Source of the DNA: Mytilus californianus
Lineage: Eukaryota; Mollusca; Bivalvia; Mytilida; Mytilidae
NCBI RefSeq assembly: GCF_021869535.1
Contig: NW_026262593.1
Span: 57,372,318-57,436,317 of the forward strand
Direction: 5' to 3'
DNA length: 64,000 nt
In this document: positions 32,001 to 47,300 of the stretch, piece by piece
Numbering within the stretch: the stretch's first letter is position 1
Layout: each line of letters opens with the position of its first letter
Made by a program: the position numbers and the translations under genes
The notes under the pieces: model-generated
The model's input: the letters and a program-made list of their open reading frames with translations, nothing else
The model's database searches: none
Told to the model about the DNA's origin: nothing

Positions 32001-34555
32001 CTGCTGCGACCCTTCAGCCCCTAATTACAGATATACCTTATACGTCATTCGAAAGCTTATCAATAGAGGAACAAAATGTGTATAGTCAATATGTCCCGCA
32101 ACGCCTATTAGAGGAGTTTTGGATGACCTAAATGTCAAAATACGCGTCAACAATAAGAAATAGCTTATTTTGAATAATGGAATGGACTGCTACGACCCTT
32201 CAGCTCCTAATTACAGAGAAACCTTATACACCATTCGAAAGCTTATTGACAGAGGAACAAAATGGTTATAATCAATATGTGCCGCAATGCCCATTAGAGG
32301 GGTTACGGAGGACCTAAATGCCAAAATACGCGTGAAAATTAAGAAATAGCCAATTTTGAATAATGAAAATGGATATTTTGAATAATGGAATGGACTGCTG
32401 CGACCCTTCAGGCCCTAATTACAGATATACCTTATACGTCATTCGAAAGCTTATCAATAGAGGAACAAAAGGTACATAGTCAATATGTCCCGCAACGCTT
32501 ATTAGAGGAGTTTTGGAGGACCTGAATGTCAAAATACGCGTCAACAATAAGAAATAGCTTATTTTGAATAATGGAATGGACTGCTACGACCCTTCAGCTC
32601 CTAATTACAGAGAAACCTTCTACACCATTCGAAAGCTTATTGACAGAGGAACAAAATGGTTATAATCAATATGTGCCGCAATGCCCATTAGAGGGGTTAC
32701 GGAGGACCTAAATGCCAAAATACGCGTGAAAATTAAGAAATAGCCAATTTTGAATAATGAAATGGATATTTTGAATAATGGAATGGACTGCTGCGACCCT
32801 TCAGCCCCTAATTACAGATATACCTTATACGTCATTCGAAAGCTTATCAATAGAGGAACAAAATGTATATAGTCAATATGTACCGCAACGCCTATTAGAG
32901 GAGTTTCGGATGACCTAAATGTCAAAATACGCGTCAACAATAAGAAATAGCTTATTTTGAATAATGGAATGGACTGCTATGACCCTTCAGCCCCTTATTA
33001 CAGAGAAACCTTATACACCATTCGAAAGCTTATCAACAGATGAACGAAATGGTTATAATCAATATGTGCCGCAATGCCCATTAGAGGGGTTACGCAGCAC
33101 CTAAATGGCAAAATACGCGTGAAAATTAAGAAATAGCCAATTTTGAATAATGAAAATGGATATTTTGAATAATGGAATGGACTGCTGCGACCCTTCAGCC
33201 CCTAATTACAGATATACCGTATACGTCATTCGAAAGCTTATCAATAGAGGAACAAAAGGTACATAGTCAATATGTCCCGCAACGCTTATTAGAGGAGTTT
33301 TGGAGGACTTGAATGTCAAAATACGCGTCAACAATAAGAAATAGCTTATTTTGAATAATGGAATGGACTGCTACGACGCTTCATCTCCTAATTACAGAGA
33401 AACCTTATACACCATTCGAAAGCTTATTGACAGAGGAACAAAATGGTTATAATCAATATGTGCCGCAATGCCCATTAGAGGGGTTACGGAGGACCTAAAT
33501 GCCAAAATACGCGTGAAAATTAAGAAATAGCCAATTTTGAATAATGAAATGGATATTTTGAATAATGGAATGGACTGCTGCGACCCTTCAGCCCCTAATT
33601 ACAGATATACCTTATACGTCATTCGAAAGCTTATCAATAGAGGAACAAAATGTGTATAGTCAATATGTCCCGCAACGCCTATTAGAGGAGTTTTGGATGA
33701 CCTAAATGTCAAAATACGCGTCAACAATAAGAAATAGCTTATTTTGAATAATGGAATGGACTGCTACGACCCTTCAGCCCCTAATTACAGAGAAACCTTA
33801 TACACCATTCGAAAGCTTATCAACAGAAGAACGAAATGGTTATAATCAATATGTGCCGCAATGCCCATTAGAGGGGTTACGCAGGACCTAAATGCCAAAA
33901 TACGCGTGAAAATTAAGAAATAGCCAATTTTGAATAATGAAAATGGATATTTTGAATAATGGAATGGACTGCTGCGACCCTTCAGCCCCTAATTACAGAT
34001 ATACCTTATACGTCATTCGAAAGCTTATCAATAGAGGAACAAAAGCTACATAGTCAATATGTCCCGCAACGCTTATTAGAGGAGTTTTGGAGGACCTGAA
34101 TGTCAAAATACGCGTCAACAATAAGAAATAGCTTATTTTGAATAATGGAATGGACTGCTACGACCCTTCAGCTCCTAATTACAGAGAAACCTTCTACACC
34201 ATTCGAAAGCTTATTGACAGAGGAACAAAATGGTTATAATCAATATGTGCCGCAATGCCCATTAGAGGGGTTACGGAGGACCTAAATGCCAAAATACGCG
34301 TGAAAATTAAGAAATAGCCAATTTTGAATAATGAAATGGATATTTTGAATAATGGAATGGACTGCTGCGACCCTTCAGCCCCTAATTACAGATATACCGT
34401 ATACGTCATTCGAAAGCTTATCAATAGAGGAACAAAAGGTACATAGTCAATATGTCCCGCAACGCTTATTAGAGGAGTTTTGGAGGACCTGAATGTCAAA
34501 TTACGCGTCAACAATAAGAAATAGCTTATTTTGAATAATGGAATGGACTGCTACG
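29047..34555 (+). repeat. Higher-order repeat, 7 dimers (2,754 bp), two full copies
   Basis: Diagnostic variants recur exactly 2,754 bp apart: GACGCTTCAG at 29,047, 31,801 and 34,555; GCTATGACCC at 30,222 and 32,976; CCTTCAGGCC at 29,651, 32,405 and 35,159; GTCAAATTAC at 31,741 and 34,495. By eye only a few substitutions separate the copies. Confidence 0.9.
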
Positions 34556-36522
34556 ACGCTTCAGCTCCTAATTACAGAGAAACCTTATACACCATTCGAA
34601 AGCTTATTGACAGAGGAACAAAATGGTTATAATCAATATGTGCCACAATGCCCATTAGAGGGGTTACGGAGGACCTAAATGCCAAAATACGCGTGAAAAT
34701 TAAGAAATAGCCAATTTTGAATAATGAAATGGATATTTTGAATAATGGAATGGACTGCTGCGACCCTTCAGCCCCTAATTACAGATATACCTTATACGTC
34801 ATTCGAAAGCTTATCAATAGAGGAACAAAATGTGTATAGTCAATATGTCCCGCAACGCCTATTAGAGGAGTTTTGGATGACCTAAATGTCAAAATACGCG
34901 TCAACAATAAGAAATAGCTTATTTTGAATAATGGAATGGACTGCTACGACCCTTCAGCTCCTAATTACAGAGAAACCTTATACACCATTCGAAAGCTTAT
35001 TGACAGAGGAACAAAATGGTTATAATCAATATGTGCCGCAATGCCCATTAGAGGGGTTACGGAGGACCTAAATGCCAAAATACGCGTGAAAATTAAGAAA
35101 TAGCCAATTTTGAATAATGAAAATGGATATTTTGAATAATGGAATGGACTGCTGCGACCCTTCAGGCCCTAATTACAGATATACCTTATACGTCATTCGA
35201 AAGCTTATCAATAGAGGAACAAAAGGTACATAGTCAATATGTCCCGCAACGCTTATTAGAGGAGTTTTGGAGGACCTGAATGTCAAAATACGCGTCAACA
35301 ATAAGAAATAGCTTATTTTGAATAATGGAATGGACTGCTACGACCCTTCAGCTCCTAATTACAGAGAAACCTTCTACACCATTCGAAAGCTTATTGACAG
35401 AGGAACAAAATGGTTATAATCAATATGTGCCGCAATGCCCATTAGAGGGGTTACGGAGGACCTAAATGCCAAAATACGCGTGAAAATTAAGAAATAGCCA
35501 ATTTTGAATAATGAAATGGATATTTTGAATAATGGAATGGACTGCTGCGACCCTTCAGCCCCTAATTACAGATATACCTTATACGTCATTCGAAAGCTTA
35601 TCAATAGAGGAACAAAATGTATATAGTCAATATGTCCCGCAACGCCTATTAGAGGAGTTTCGGATGACCTAAATGTCAAAATACGCGTCAACAATAAGAA
35701 ATAGCTTATTTTGAATAATGGAATGGACTGCTACGACCCTTCAGCCCCTAATTACAGAGAAACCTTATACACCATTCGAAAGCTTATCAACAGAAGAACG
35801 AAATGGTTATAATCAATATGTGCCGCAATGCCCATTAGAGGGGTTACGCAGGACCTAAATGCCAAAATACGCGTGAAAATTAAGAAATAGCCAATTTTGA
35901 ATAATGAAAATGGATATTTTGAATAATGGAATGGACTGCTGCGACCCTTCAGCCCCTAATTACAGATATACCTTATACGTCATTCGAAAGCTTATCAATA
36001 GAGGAACAAAAGGTACATAGTCAATATGTCCCGCAACGCTTATTAGAGGAGTTTTGGAGGACCTGAATGTCAAAATACGCGTCAACAATAAGAAATAGCT
36101 TATTTTGAATAATGGAATGGACTGCTACGACCCTTCAGCTCCTAATTACAGAGAAACCTTCTACACCATTTGAAAGCTTATTGACAGAGGAACAAAATGG
36201 TTATAATCAATATGTGCCGCAATGCCCATTAGAGGGGTTACGGAGGACCTAAATGCCAAAATACGCGTGAAAATTAAGAAATAGCCAATTTTGAATAATG
36301 AAATGGATATTTGGAATAATGGAATGGACTGCTGCGACCCTTCAGCCCCTAATTACAGATATACCGTATACGTCATTCGAAAGCTTATCAATAGAGAAAC
36401 AAAAGGTACATAGTCAATATGTCCCGCAACGCTTATTAGAGGAGTTTTGGAGGACCTGAATGTCAAATTACGCGTCAACAATAAGAAATAGCTTATTTTG
36501 AATAATGGAATGGACTGCTACG
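34555..36522 (+). repeat. Shortened higher-order copy, 5 dimers (1,967 bp)
   Basis: GACGCTTCAG recurs after 1,967 bp (36,522) and GTCAAATTAC after 1,967 bp (36,462). This equals the 7-dimer unit minus two dimers. The same 1,967-bp spacing separates GCTATGACCC at 28,255 and 30,222. Confidence 0.85.
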
Positions 36523-39469
36523 ACGCTTCAGCTCCTAATTACAGAGAAACCTTATACACCATTCGAAAGCTTATTGACAGAGGAACAAAATGGTTATAAT
36601 CAATATGTGCCGCAATGCCCATTAGAGGGGTTACGGAGGACCTAAATGCCAAAATACGCGTGAAAATTAAGAAATAGCCAATTTTGAATAATGAAATGGA
36701 TATTTTGAATAATGGAATGGACTGCTGCGACCCTTCAGCCCCTAATTACAGATATACCTTATACGTCATTCGAAAGCTTATCAATAGAGGAACAAAATGT
36801 GTATAGTCAATATGTCCCGCAACGCCTATTAGAGGAGTTTTGGATGACCTAAATGTCAAAATACGCGTCAACAATAAGAAATAGCTTATTTTGAATAATG
36901 GAATGGACTGCTACGACCCTTCAGCCCCTAATTACAGATAAACCTTATACACCATTCGAAAGCTTATCAACAGAAGAACGAAATGGTTATAATCAATATG
37001 TGCCGCAATGCCCATTAGAGGGGTTACGCAGGACCTAAATGCCAAAATACGCGTGAAAATTAAGAAATAGCCAATTTTGAATAATGAAAATGGATATTTT
37101 GAATAATGGAATGGACTGCTGCGACCCTTCAGCCCCTAATTACAGATATACCTTATACGTCATTCGAAAGCTTATCAATAGAGGAACAAAAGGTACATAG
37201 TCAATATGTCCCGCAACGCTTATTAGAGGAGTTTTGGAGGACCTGAATGTCAAAATACGCGTCAACAATAAGAAATAGCTTATTTTGAATAATGGAATGG
37301 ACTGCTACGACCCTTCAGCTCCTAATTACAGAGAAACCTTCTACACCATTCGAAAGCTTATTGACAGAGGAACAAAATGGTTATAATCAATATGTGCCGC
37401 AATGCCCATTAGAGGGGTTACGGAGGACCTAAATGCCAAAATACGCGTGAAAATTAAGAAATAGCCAATTTTGAATAATGAAATGGATATTTTGAATAAT
37501 GGAATGGACTGCTGCGACCCTTCAGCCCCTAATTACAGATATACCTTATACGTCATTCGAAAGCTTATCAATAGAGGAACAAAATGTGTATAGTCAATAT
37601 GTCCCGCAACGCCTATTAGAGGAGTTTCGGATGACCTAAATGTCAAAATACGCGTCAACAATAAGAAATAGCTTATTTTGAATAATGGAATGGACTGCTA
37701 CGACCCTTCAGCCCCTAATTACAGAGAAACCTTATACACCATTCGAAAGCTTATCAACAGAAGAACGAAATGGTTATAATCAATATGTGCCGCAATGCCC
37801 ATTAGAGGGGTTACGCAGGACCTAAATGACAAAATACGCGTGAAAATTAAGAAATAGCCAATTTTGAATAATGAAAATGGATATTTTGAATAATGGAATG
37901 GACTGCTGCGACCCTTCAGCCCCTAATTACAGATATACCTTATACGTCATTCGAAAGCTTATCAATAGAGGAACAAAAGGTACATAGTCAATATGTCCCG
38001 CAACGCTTATTAGAGGAGTTTTGGAGGACCTGAATGTCAAAATACGCGTCAACAATAAGAAATAGCTTATTTTGAATAATGGAATGGACTGCTACGACCC
38101 TTCAGCTCCTAATTACAGAGAAACCTTCTACACCATTCGAAAGCTTATTGACAGAGGAACAAAATGGTTATAATCAATATGTGCCGCAATGCCCATTAGA
38201 GGGGTTACTGAGGACCTAAATGCCAAAATACGCGTGAAAATTAAGAAATAGCCAATTTTGAATAATGAAAATGGATATTTTGAATAATGGAATGGACTGC
38301 TGCGACCCTTCAGCCCCTAATTACAGATATACCTTATACGTCATTCGAAAGCTTATCAATAGAGGAACAAAAGGTACATAGTCAATATGTCCCGCAACGC
38401 TTATTAGAGGAGTTTTGGAGGACCTGAATGTCAAAATACGCGTCAACGATAAGAAATAGCTTATTTTGAATAATGGAATGGACTGCTACGACCCTTCAGC
38501 TTCTAATTACAGATAAACCTTATACACCATTCGAAAGCCTATTGACAGAGGAACAAAATGGTTATAATCAATATGTGCCGAAATGCCCATTAAAGGAGTT
38601 ACGGAGGACCAAATAGCCAAAATACGCGTGAAAATTAAGAAATAGCCAATTTTGAATAATGAAATGGATATTTGGAATAATGGAATGGACTGCTGCGACC
38701 CTTCAGCCCCTAATTACAGATATACCTTATACGTCATTCGAAAGCTTATCAATAGAGGAACAAAATGTGTATAGTCAATATGTCCCGCAACGCCTATTAG
38801 AGGAGTTTCGGATGACCTAAATGTCAAAATACGCGTCAACAATAAGAAATAGCTTATTTTGAATAATGGAATGGACTGCTACGACCCTTCAGCCCCTAAT
38901 TACAGAGAAACCTTATACACCATTCGAAAGCTTATCAACAGAAGAACGAAATGGTTATAATCAATATGTGCCGCAATGCCCATTAGAGGGGTTACGCAGG
39001 ACCTAAATGCCAAAATACGCGTGAAAATTAAGAAATAGCCAATTTTGAATAATGAAAATGGATATTTTGAATAATGAAATGGACTGCTGCGACCCTTCAG
39101 CCCCTAATTACAGATATACCTTATACGTCATTCGAAAGCTTATCAATAGAGGAACAAAAGGTACATAGTCAATATGTCCCGCAACGCTTATTAGAGGAGT
39201 TTTGGAGGACCTGAATGTCAAAATACGCGTCAACAATAAGAAATAGCTTATTTTGAATAATGGAATGGACTGCTACGACCCTTCAGCTCCTAATTACAGA
39301 TAAACCTTATACACCATTCGAAAGCCTATTGACAGAGGAACAAAATGGTTATAATCAATATGTGCCGAAATGCCCATTAGAGGGGTTACGCAGGACCTAA
39401 ATGCCAAAATACGCGTGAAAATTAAGAAATAGCCAATTTTGAATAATGAAAATGGATATTTTGAATAAT

Positions 39470-42400
39470 GGAATGGACTGCTGCGACCGTTCAGCCCCTA
39501 ATTACAGATATACCTTATACGTCATTCGAAAGCTTATCAATAGAGGAACAAAAGGTACATAGTCAATATGTCCCGCAACGCTTATTAGAGGAGTTTTGGA
39601 GGACCTGAATGTCAAAATACGCGTCAACAATAAGAAATAGCTTATTTTGAATAATGGAATGGACTGCTACGACCCTTCAGCTCCTAATTACAGATAAACC
39701 TTATACACCATTCGAAAGCCTATTGACAGAGGAACAAAATGGTTATAATCAATATGTGCCGAAATGCCCATTAAAGGGGTTACGGAGGACCTAAATGCCA
39801 AAATACGCGTGAAAATTAAGAAATAGCCAATTTTGAATAATGAAATGGATATTTTGAATAATGGAATGGACTGCTGCGACCCTTCAGCCCCTAATTACAG
39901 ATATACCTTATACGTCATTCGAAAGCTTATCAATAGAGGAACAAAATGTGTATAGTCAATATGTCCCGCAACGCCTATTAGAGGAGTTTCGGATGACCTA
40001 AATGTCAAAATACGCGTCAACAATAAGAAATAGCTTATTTTGAATAATGGAATGGACTGCTACGACCCTTCAGCCCCTAATTACAGAGAAACCTTATACA
40101 CCATTCGAAAGCTTATCAACAGAAGAACGAAATGGTTATAATCAATATGTGCCGCAATGCCCATTAGAGGGGTTACGCAGGACCTAAATGCCAAAATACG
40201 CGTGAAAATTAAGAAATAGCCAATTTTGAATAATGAAAATGGATATTTTGAATAATTGAATGGACTGCTGCGACCCTTCAGCCCCTAATTACAGATATAC
40301 CTTATACGTCATTCGAAAGCTTATCAATAGAGGAACAAAAGGTACATAGTCAATATGTCCCGCAACGCTTATTAGAGGAGTTTTGGAGGACCTGAATGTC
40401 AAAATACGCGTCAACAATAAGAAATAGCTTATTTTGAATAATGGAATGGATCGCTACGACCCTTCAGCTCCTAATTACAGAGAAACCTTCTACACCATTC
40501 GAAAGCTTATTGACAGAGGAACAAAATGGTTATAATCAATATGTGCCGCAATGCCCATTAGAGGGGTTACGGAGGACCTAAATGCCAAAATACGCGTGAA
40601 AATTAAGAAATAGCCAATTTTGAATAATGAAAATGGATATTTTGAATAATGGAATGGACTGCTACGACCCTTCAGCCCCTAATTACAGATATACCTTATA
40701 CGTCATTCGAAAGCTTATCAATAGAGGAACAAAAGGTACATAGTCAATATGTCCCGCAACGCTTATTAGAGGAGTTTTGGAGGACCTGAATGTCAAAATA
40801 CGCGTCAACAATAAGAAATAGCTTATTTTGAATAATGGAATGGACTGCTACGACCCTTCAGCTCCTAATTACAGATAAACCTTATACACCATTCGAAAGC
40901 CTATTGACAGAGGAACAAAATGGTTATAATCAATATGTGCCGAAATGCCCATTAGAGGGGTTACGCAGGACCTAAATGCCAAAATACGCGTGAAAATTAA
41001 GAAATAGCCAATTTTGAATAATGAAAATGGATATTTTGAATAATGGAATGGACTGCTGCGACCGTTCAGCCCCTAATTACAGATATACCTTATACGTCAT
41101 TCGAAAGCTTATCAATAGAGGAACAAAAGGTACATAGTCAATATGTCCCGCAACGCTTATTAGAGGAGTTTTGGAGGACCTGAATGTCAAAATACGCGTC
41201 AACAATAAGAAATAGCTTATTTTGAATAATGGAATGGACTGCTACGACCCTTCAGCTCCTAATTACAGATAAACCTTATACACCATTCGAAAGCCTATTG
41301 ACAGAGGAACAAAATGGTTATAATCAATATGTGCCGAAATGCCCATTAAAGGGGTTACGGAGGACCTAAATGCCAAAATACGCGTGAAAATTAAGAAATA
41401 GCCAATTTTGAATAATGAAATGGATATTTTGAATAATGGAATGGACTGCTGCGACCCTTCAGCCCCTAATTACAGATATACCTTATACGTCATTCGAAAG
41501 CTTATCAATAGAGGAACAAAATGTGTATAGTCAATATGTCCCGCAACGCCTATTAGAGGAGTTTCGGATGACCTAAATGTCAAAATACGCGTCAACAATA
41601 AGAAATAGCTTATTTTGAATAATGGAATGGACTGCTACGACCCTTCAGCCCCTAATTACAGAGAAACCTTATACACCATTCGAAAGCTTATCAACAGAAG
41701 AACGAAATGGTTATAATCAATATGTGCCGCAATGCCCATTAGAGGGGTTACGCAGGACCTAAATGCCAAAATACGCGTGAAAATTAAGAAATAGCCAATT
41801 TTGAATAATGAAAATGGATATTTTGAATAATTGAATGGACTGCTGCGACCCTTCAGCCCCTAATTACAGATATACCTTATACGTCATTCGAAAGCTTATC
41901 AATAGAGGAACAAAAGGTACATAGTCAATATGTCCCGCAACGCTTATTAGAGGAGTTTTGGAGGACCTGAATGTCAAAATACGCGTCAACAATAAGAAAT
42001 AGCTTATTTTGAATAATGGAATGGATCGCTACGACCCTTCAGCTCCTAATTACAGAGAAACCTTCTACACCATTCGAAAGCTTATTGACAGAGGAACAAA
42101 ATGGTTATAATCAATATGTGCCGCAATGCCCATTAGAGGGGTTACGGAGGACCTAAATGCCAAAATACGCGTGAAAATTAAGAAATAGCCAATTTTGAAT
42201 AATGAAAATGGATATTTTGAATAATGGAATGGACTGCTACGACCCTTCAGCCCCTAATTACAGATATACCTTATACGTCATTCGAAAGCTTATCAATAGA
42301 GGAACAAAATGTGTATAGTCAATATGTCCCGCAACGCCTATTAGAGGAGTTTCGGATGACCTAAATGTCAAAATACGCGTCAACAATAAGAAATAGCTTA

Positions 42401-42640
42401 TTTTGAATAATGGAATGGACTGCTACGACCCTTCAGCCCCTAATAACAGAGAAACCTTATACACCATTCGAAAGCTTATCAACAGAAGAACGAAATGGTT
42501 ATAATCAATATGTGCCGCAATGCCCATTAGAGGGGTTACGCAGGACCTAAATGCCAAAATACGCGTGAAAATTAAGAAATAGCCAATTTTGAATAATGAA
42601 AATGGATATTTTGAATAATGGAATGGACTGCTGCGACCGT
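39470..42640 (+). repeat. Higher-order repeat, 4 dimers (1,575 bp), two copies
   Basis: Private variants AATAATTGAA (40,251 and 41,826) and GGATCGCTACG (40,448 and 42,023) recur 1,575 bp apart. GCGACCGTTCAG recurs with the same spacing across the block. Confidence 0.85.
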
Positions 42641-45600
42641 TCAGCCCCTAATTACAGATATACCTTATACGTCATTCGAAAGCTTATCAATAGAGGAACA
42701 AAAGGTACATAGTCAATATGTCCCGCAACGCTTATTAGAGGAGTTTTGGAGGACCTGAATGTCAAAATACGCGTCAACAATAAGAAATAGCTTATTTTGA
42801 ATAATGGAATGGACTGCTACGACCCTTCAGCTCCTAATTACAGATAAACCTTATACACCATTCGAAAGCCTATTGACAGAGGAACAAAACGGTTATAATC
42901 AATATGTGCCGAAATGCCCATTAAAGGGGTTACGGAGGACCTAAATGCCAAAATACGCGTGAAAATTAAGAAAAAGCCAATTTTGAATAATGAAAATGGA
43001 TATTTTGAATAATGCAATGGACTGCTGCGACCCTTCAGCCCCTAATTACAGATATACCTTATACGTCATTGAAAAGCTTATCAATAGAGGAACAAAAGGT
43101 ACATAGTCAATATGTCCCGCAACGCTTATTAGAGGAGTTTTGGAGGACCTGAATGTCAAAATACTCGTCAACAATAAGAAATAGCTTATTTTGAATAATG
43201 GAATGGACTGCTACGACCCTTCAGCTCCTAATTACAGAGAAACCTTCTACACCATTCGAAAGCTTATTGACAGAGAAACAAAATGGTTACAATCAATACG
43301 TGCCGCAATGCCCATTAGAGGGGTTACGGAGGACCTAAATGCCAAAATACGCGTGAAAATTAAGAAATAGCCAATTTTGAATAATGAAAATGGATATTTT
43401 GAATAATGGAATGGACTGCTGCGATCCTTCAGCCCCTAATTACAGATATACCTTATGCGTCATTCGAAAGCTTATCAATAGAGGAACAAAAGGTACATAG
43501 TCAATATGTCCCGCAACGCTTATTAGAGGAGTTTTGGAGGACCTGAATGTCAAAATACGCGTCAACAATAAGAAATAGCTTATTTTGAATAATGGAATGG
43601 ACTGCTACGACCCTTCAGCTCCTAATTACAGATAAACCTTATACACCATTCGAAAGCCTATTGACAGAGGAACAAAATGGTTATAATCAATATGTGCCGA
43701 AATGCCCATTAAAGGGGTTACGGAGGACCTAAATGCCAAAATACGCGTGAAAATTAAGAAATAGCCAATTTTGAATAATGAAATGGATATTTTGAATAAT
43801 GGAATGGACTGCTGCGACCCTTCAGCCCCTAATTACAGATATACCTTATACGTCATTCGAAAGCTTATCAATAGAGGAACAAAATGTGTATAGTCAATAT
43901 GTCCCGCAACGCCTATTAGAGGAGTTTCGGATGACTTAAATGTCAAAATACGCGTCAACAATAAGAAATAGCTTATTTTGAATAATGGAATGGACTGCTA
44001 CGACCCTTCAGCCCCTAATTACAGAGAAACCTTATACACCATTCGAAAGCTTATCAACAGAAGAACGAAATGGTTATAATCAATATGTGCCGCAATGCCC
44101 ATTAGAGGGGTTACGCAGGACCTAAATGCCAAAATACGCGTGAAAATTAAGAAATTATAGCCAATTTTGAATAATGAAAATGGATATTTTGAATAATGGA
44201 ATGGACTGCTGCGACCCTTCAGCCCCTAATTACAGATATACCTTATACGTCATTCGAAAGCTTATCAATAGAGGAACAAAAGGTACATAGTCAATATGTC
44301 CCGCAACGCTTATTAGAGGAGTTTTGGAGGACCTGAATGTCAAAATACGCGTCAACAATAAGAAATAGCTTATTTTGAATAATGGAATGGACTGCTACGA
44401 CCCTTCAGCTCCTAATTACAGAGAAACCTTCTACACCATTCGAAAGCTTATTGACAGAGGAACAAAATGGTTATAATCAATATGTGCCGCAATGCCCATT
44501 AGAGGGGTTACGGAGGACCTAAATGCCAAAATACGCGTGAAAATTAAGAAATAGCCAATTTTGAATAATGAAAATGGATATTTTGAATAATGGAATGGAC
44601 TGCTGCGACCCTTCAGCCCCTAATTACAGATATACCTTATACGTCATTCGAAAGCTTATCAATAGAGGAACAAAAGGTACATAGTCAATATGTCCCGCAA
44701 CGCTTATTAGAGGAGTTTTGGAGGACCTGAATGTCAAAATACGCGTCAACAATAAGAAATAGCTTATTTTGAATAATGGAATGGACTGCTACGACCCTTC
44801 AGCCCCTAATTACAGATATACCTTATACGTCATTCGAAAGCTTATCAATAGAGGAACAAAATGTGTATAGTCAATATGTCCCGCAACGCCTATTAGAGGA
44901 GTTTCGGATGACCTAAATGTCAAAATACGCGTCAACAATAAGAAATAGCTTATTTTGAATAATGGAATGGACTGCTACGACCCTTCAGCCCCTAATAACA
45001 GAGAAACCTTATACACCATTCGAAAGCTTATCAACAGAAGAACGAAATGGTTATAATCAATATGTGCCGCAATGCCCATTAGAGGGGTTACGCAGGACCT
45101 AAATGCCAAAATACGCGTGAAAATTAAGAAATAGCCAATTTTAAATAATGAAAATGGATATTTTGAATAATGGAATGGACTGCTGCGACCGTTCAGCCCC
45201 TAATTACAGATATACCTTATACGTCATTCGAAAGCTTATCAATAGAGGAACAAAAGGTACATAGTCAATATGTCCCGCAACGCTTATTAGAGGAGTTTTG
45301 GAGGACCTGAATGTCAAAATACGCGTCAACAATAAGAAATAGCTTATTTTGAATAATGGAATGGACTGCTACGACCCTTCAGCTCCTAATTACAGATAAA
45401 CCTTATACACCATTCGAAAGCCTATTGACAGAGGAACAAAACGGTTATAATCAATATGTGCCGAAATGCCCATTAAAGGGGTTACGGAGGACCTAAATGC
45501 CAAATTACGCGTGAAAATAAAGAAATAGCCAATTTTGAATAATGAAAATGGATATTTTGAATAATGCAATGGACTGCTGCGACCCTTCAGCCCCTAATTA

Positions 45601-47300
45601 CAGATATACCTTATACGTCATTGAAAAGCTTATCAATAGAGGAACAAAAGGTACATAGTCAATATGTCCCGCAACGCTTATTAGAGGAGTTTTGGAGGAC
45701 CTGAATGTCAAAATACTCGTCAACAATAAGAAATAGCTTATTTTGAATAATGGAATGGACTGCTACGACCCTTCAGCTCCTAATTACAGAGAAACCTTCT
45801 ACACCATTCGAAAGCTTATTGACAGAGGAACAAAATGGTTACAATCAATACGTGCCGCAATGCCCATTAGAGGGGTTACGGAGGACCTAAATGCCAAAAT
45901 ACGCGTGAAAATTAAGAAATAGCCAATTTTGAATAATGAAAATGGATATTTTGAATAATGGAATGGACTGCTGCGATCCTTCAGCCCCTAATTACAGATA
46001 TACCTTATGCGTCATTCGAAAGCTTATCAATAGAGGAACAAAAGGTACATAGTCAATATGTCCCGCAACGCTTATTAGAGGAGTTTTGGAGGACCTGAAT
46101 GTCAAAATACGCGTCAACAATAAGAAATAGCTTATTTTGAATAATGGAATGGACTGCTACGACGCTTCAGCTCCTAATTACAGATAAACCTTATACACCA
46201 TTCGAAAGCCTATTGACAGAGGAACAAAATGGTTATAATCAATATGTGCCGAAATGCCCATTAAAGGGGTTACGGAGGACCTAAATGCCAAAATACGCGT
46301 GAAAATTAAGAAATAGCCAATTTTGAATAATGAAATGGATATTTTGAATAATGGAATGGACTGCTGCGACCCTTCAGCCCCTAATTACAGATATACCTTA
46401 TACGTCATTCGAAAGCTTATCAATAGAGGAACAAAATGTGTATAGTCAATATGTCCCGCAACGCCTATTAGAGGAGTTTCGGATGACTTAAATGTCAAAA
46501 TACGCGTCAACAATAAGAAATAGCTTATTTTGAATAATGGAATGGACTGCTACGACCCTTCAGCCCCTAATTACAGAGAAACCTTATACACCATTCGAAA
46601 GCTTATCAACAGAAGAACGAAATGGTTATAATCAATATGTGCCGCAATGCCCATTAGAGGGGTTACGCAGGACCTAAATGCCAAAATACGCGTGAAAATT
46701 AAGAAATTATAGCCAATTTTGAATAATGAAAATGGATATTTTGAATAATGGAATGGACTGCTGCGACCCTTCAGCCCCTAATTACAGATATACCTTATAC
46801 GTCATTCGAAAGCTTATCAATAGAGGAACAAAAGGTACATAGTCAATATGTCCCGCAACGCTTATTAGAGGAGTTTTGGAGGACCTGAATGTCAAAATAC
46901 GCGTCAACAATAAGAAATAGCTTATTTTGAATAATGGAATGGACTGCTACGACCCTTCAGCTCCTAATTACAGAGAAACCTTCTACACCATTCGAAAGCT
47001 TATTGACAGAGGAACAAAACGGTTATAATCAATATGTGCCGCAATGCCCATTAGAGGGGTTACGGAGGACCTAAATGCCAAAATACGCGTGAAAATTAAG
47101 AAATAGCCAATTTTGAATAATGAAAATGGATATTTTGAATAATGGAATGGACTGCTGCGACCCTTCAGCCCCTAATTACAGATATACCTTATACGTCATT
47201 CGAAAGCTTATCAATAGAGGAACAAAAGGTACATAGTCAATATGTCCCGCAACGCTTATTAGAGGAGTTTTGGAGGACCTGAATGTCAAAATACGCGTCA
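42330..47300 (+). repeat. Higher-order repeat of 13 monomers (2,552 bp), two copies
   Basis: Private variants recur 2,552 bp apart: AATGCAATGG (43,011 and 45,563), ATACTCGTC (about 43,162 and 45,714) and GAAATTATAG (44,151 and 46,703). This equals 7 A plus 6 B monomers, an odd number, and the copies meet at the A-A junction near 44,780. Part of it returns once more 5,513 bp on (AATGCAATGG at 51,076). Confidence 0.85.
44770..44840 (+). other. A-A junction in the satellite
   Basis: After a normal A monomer ending TAGCTTATTTTGAATAATGG comes a head with the B-type GCTACGACCC, and then A-type ACAGATATACCTTATACG instead of a B body. This chimeric monomer means one B is missing. Confidence 0.85.
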
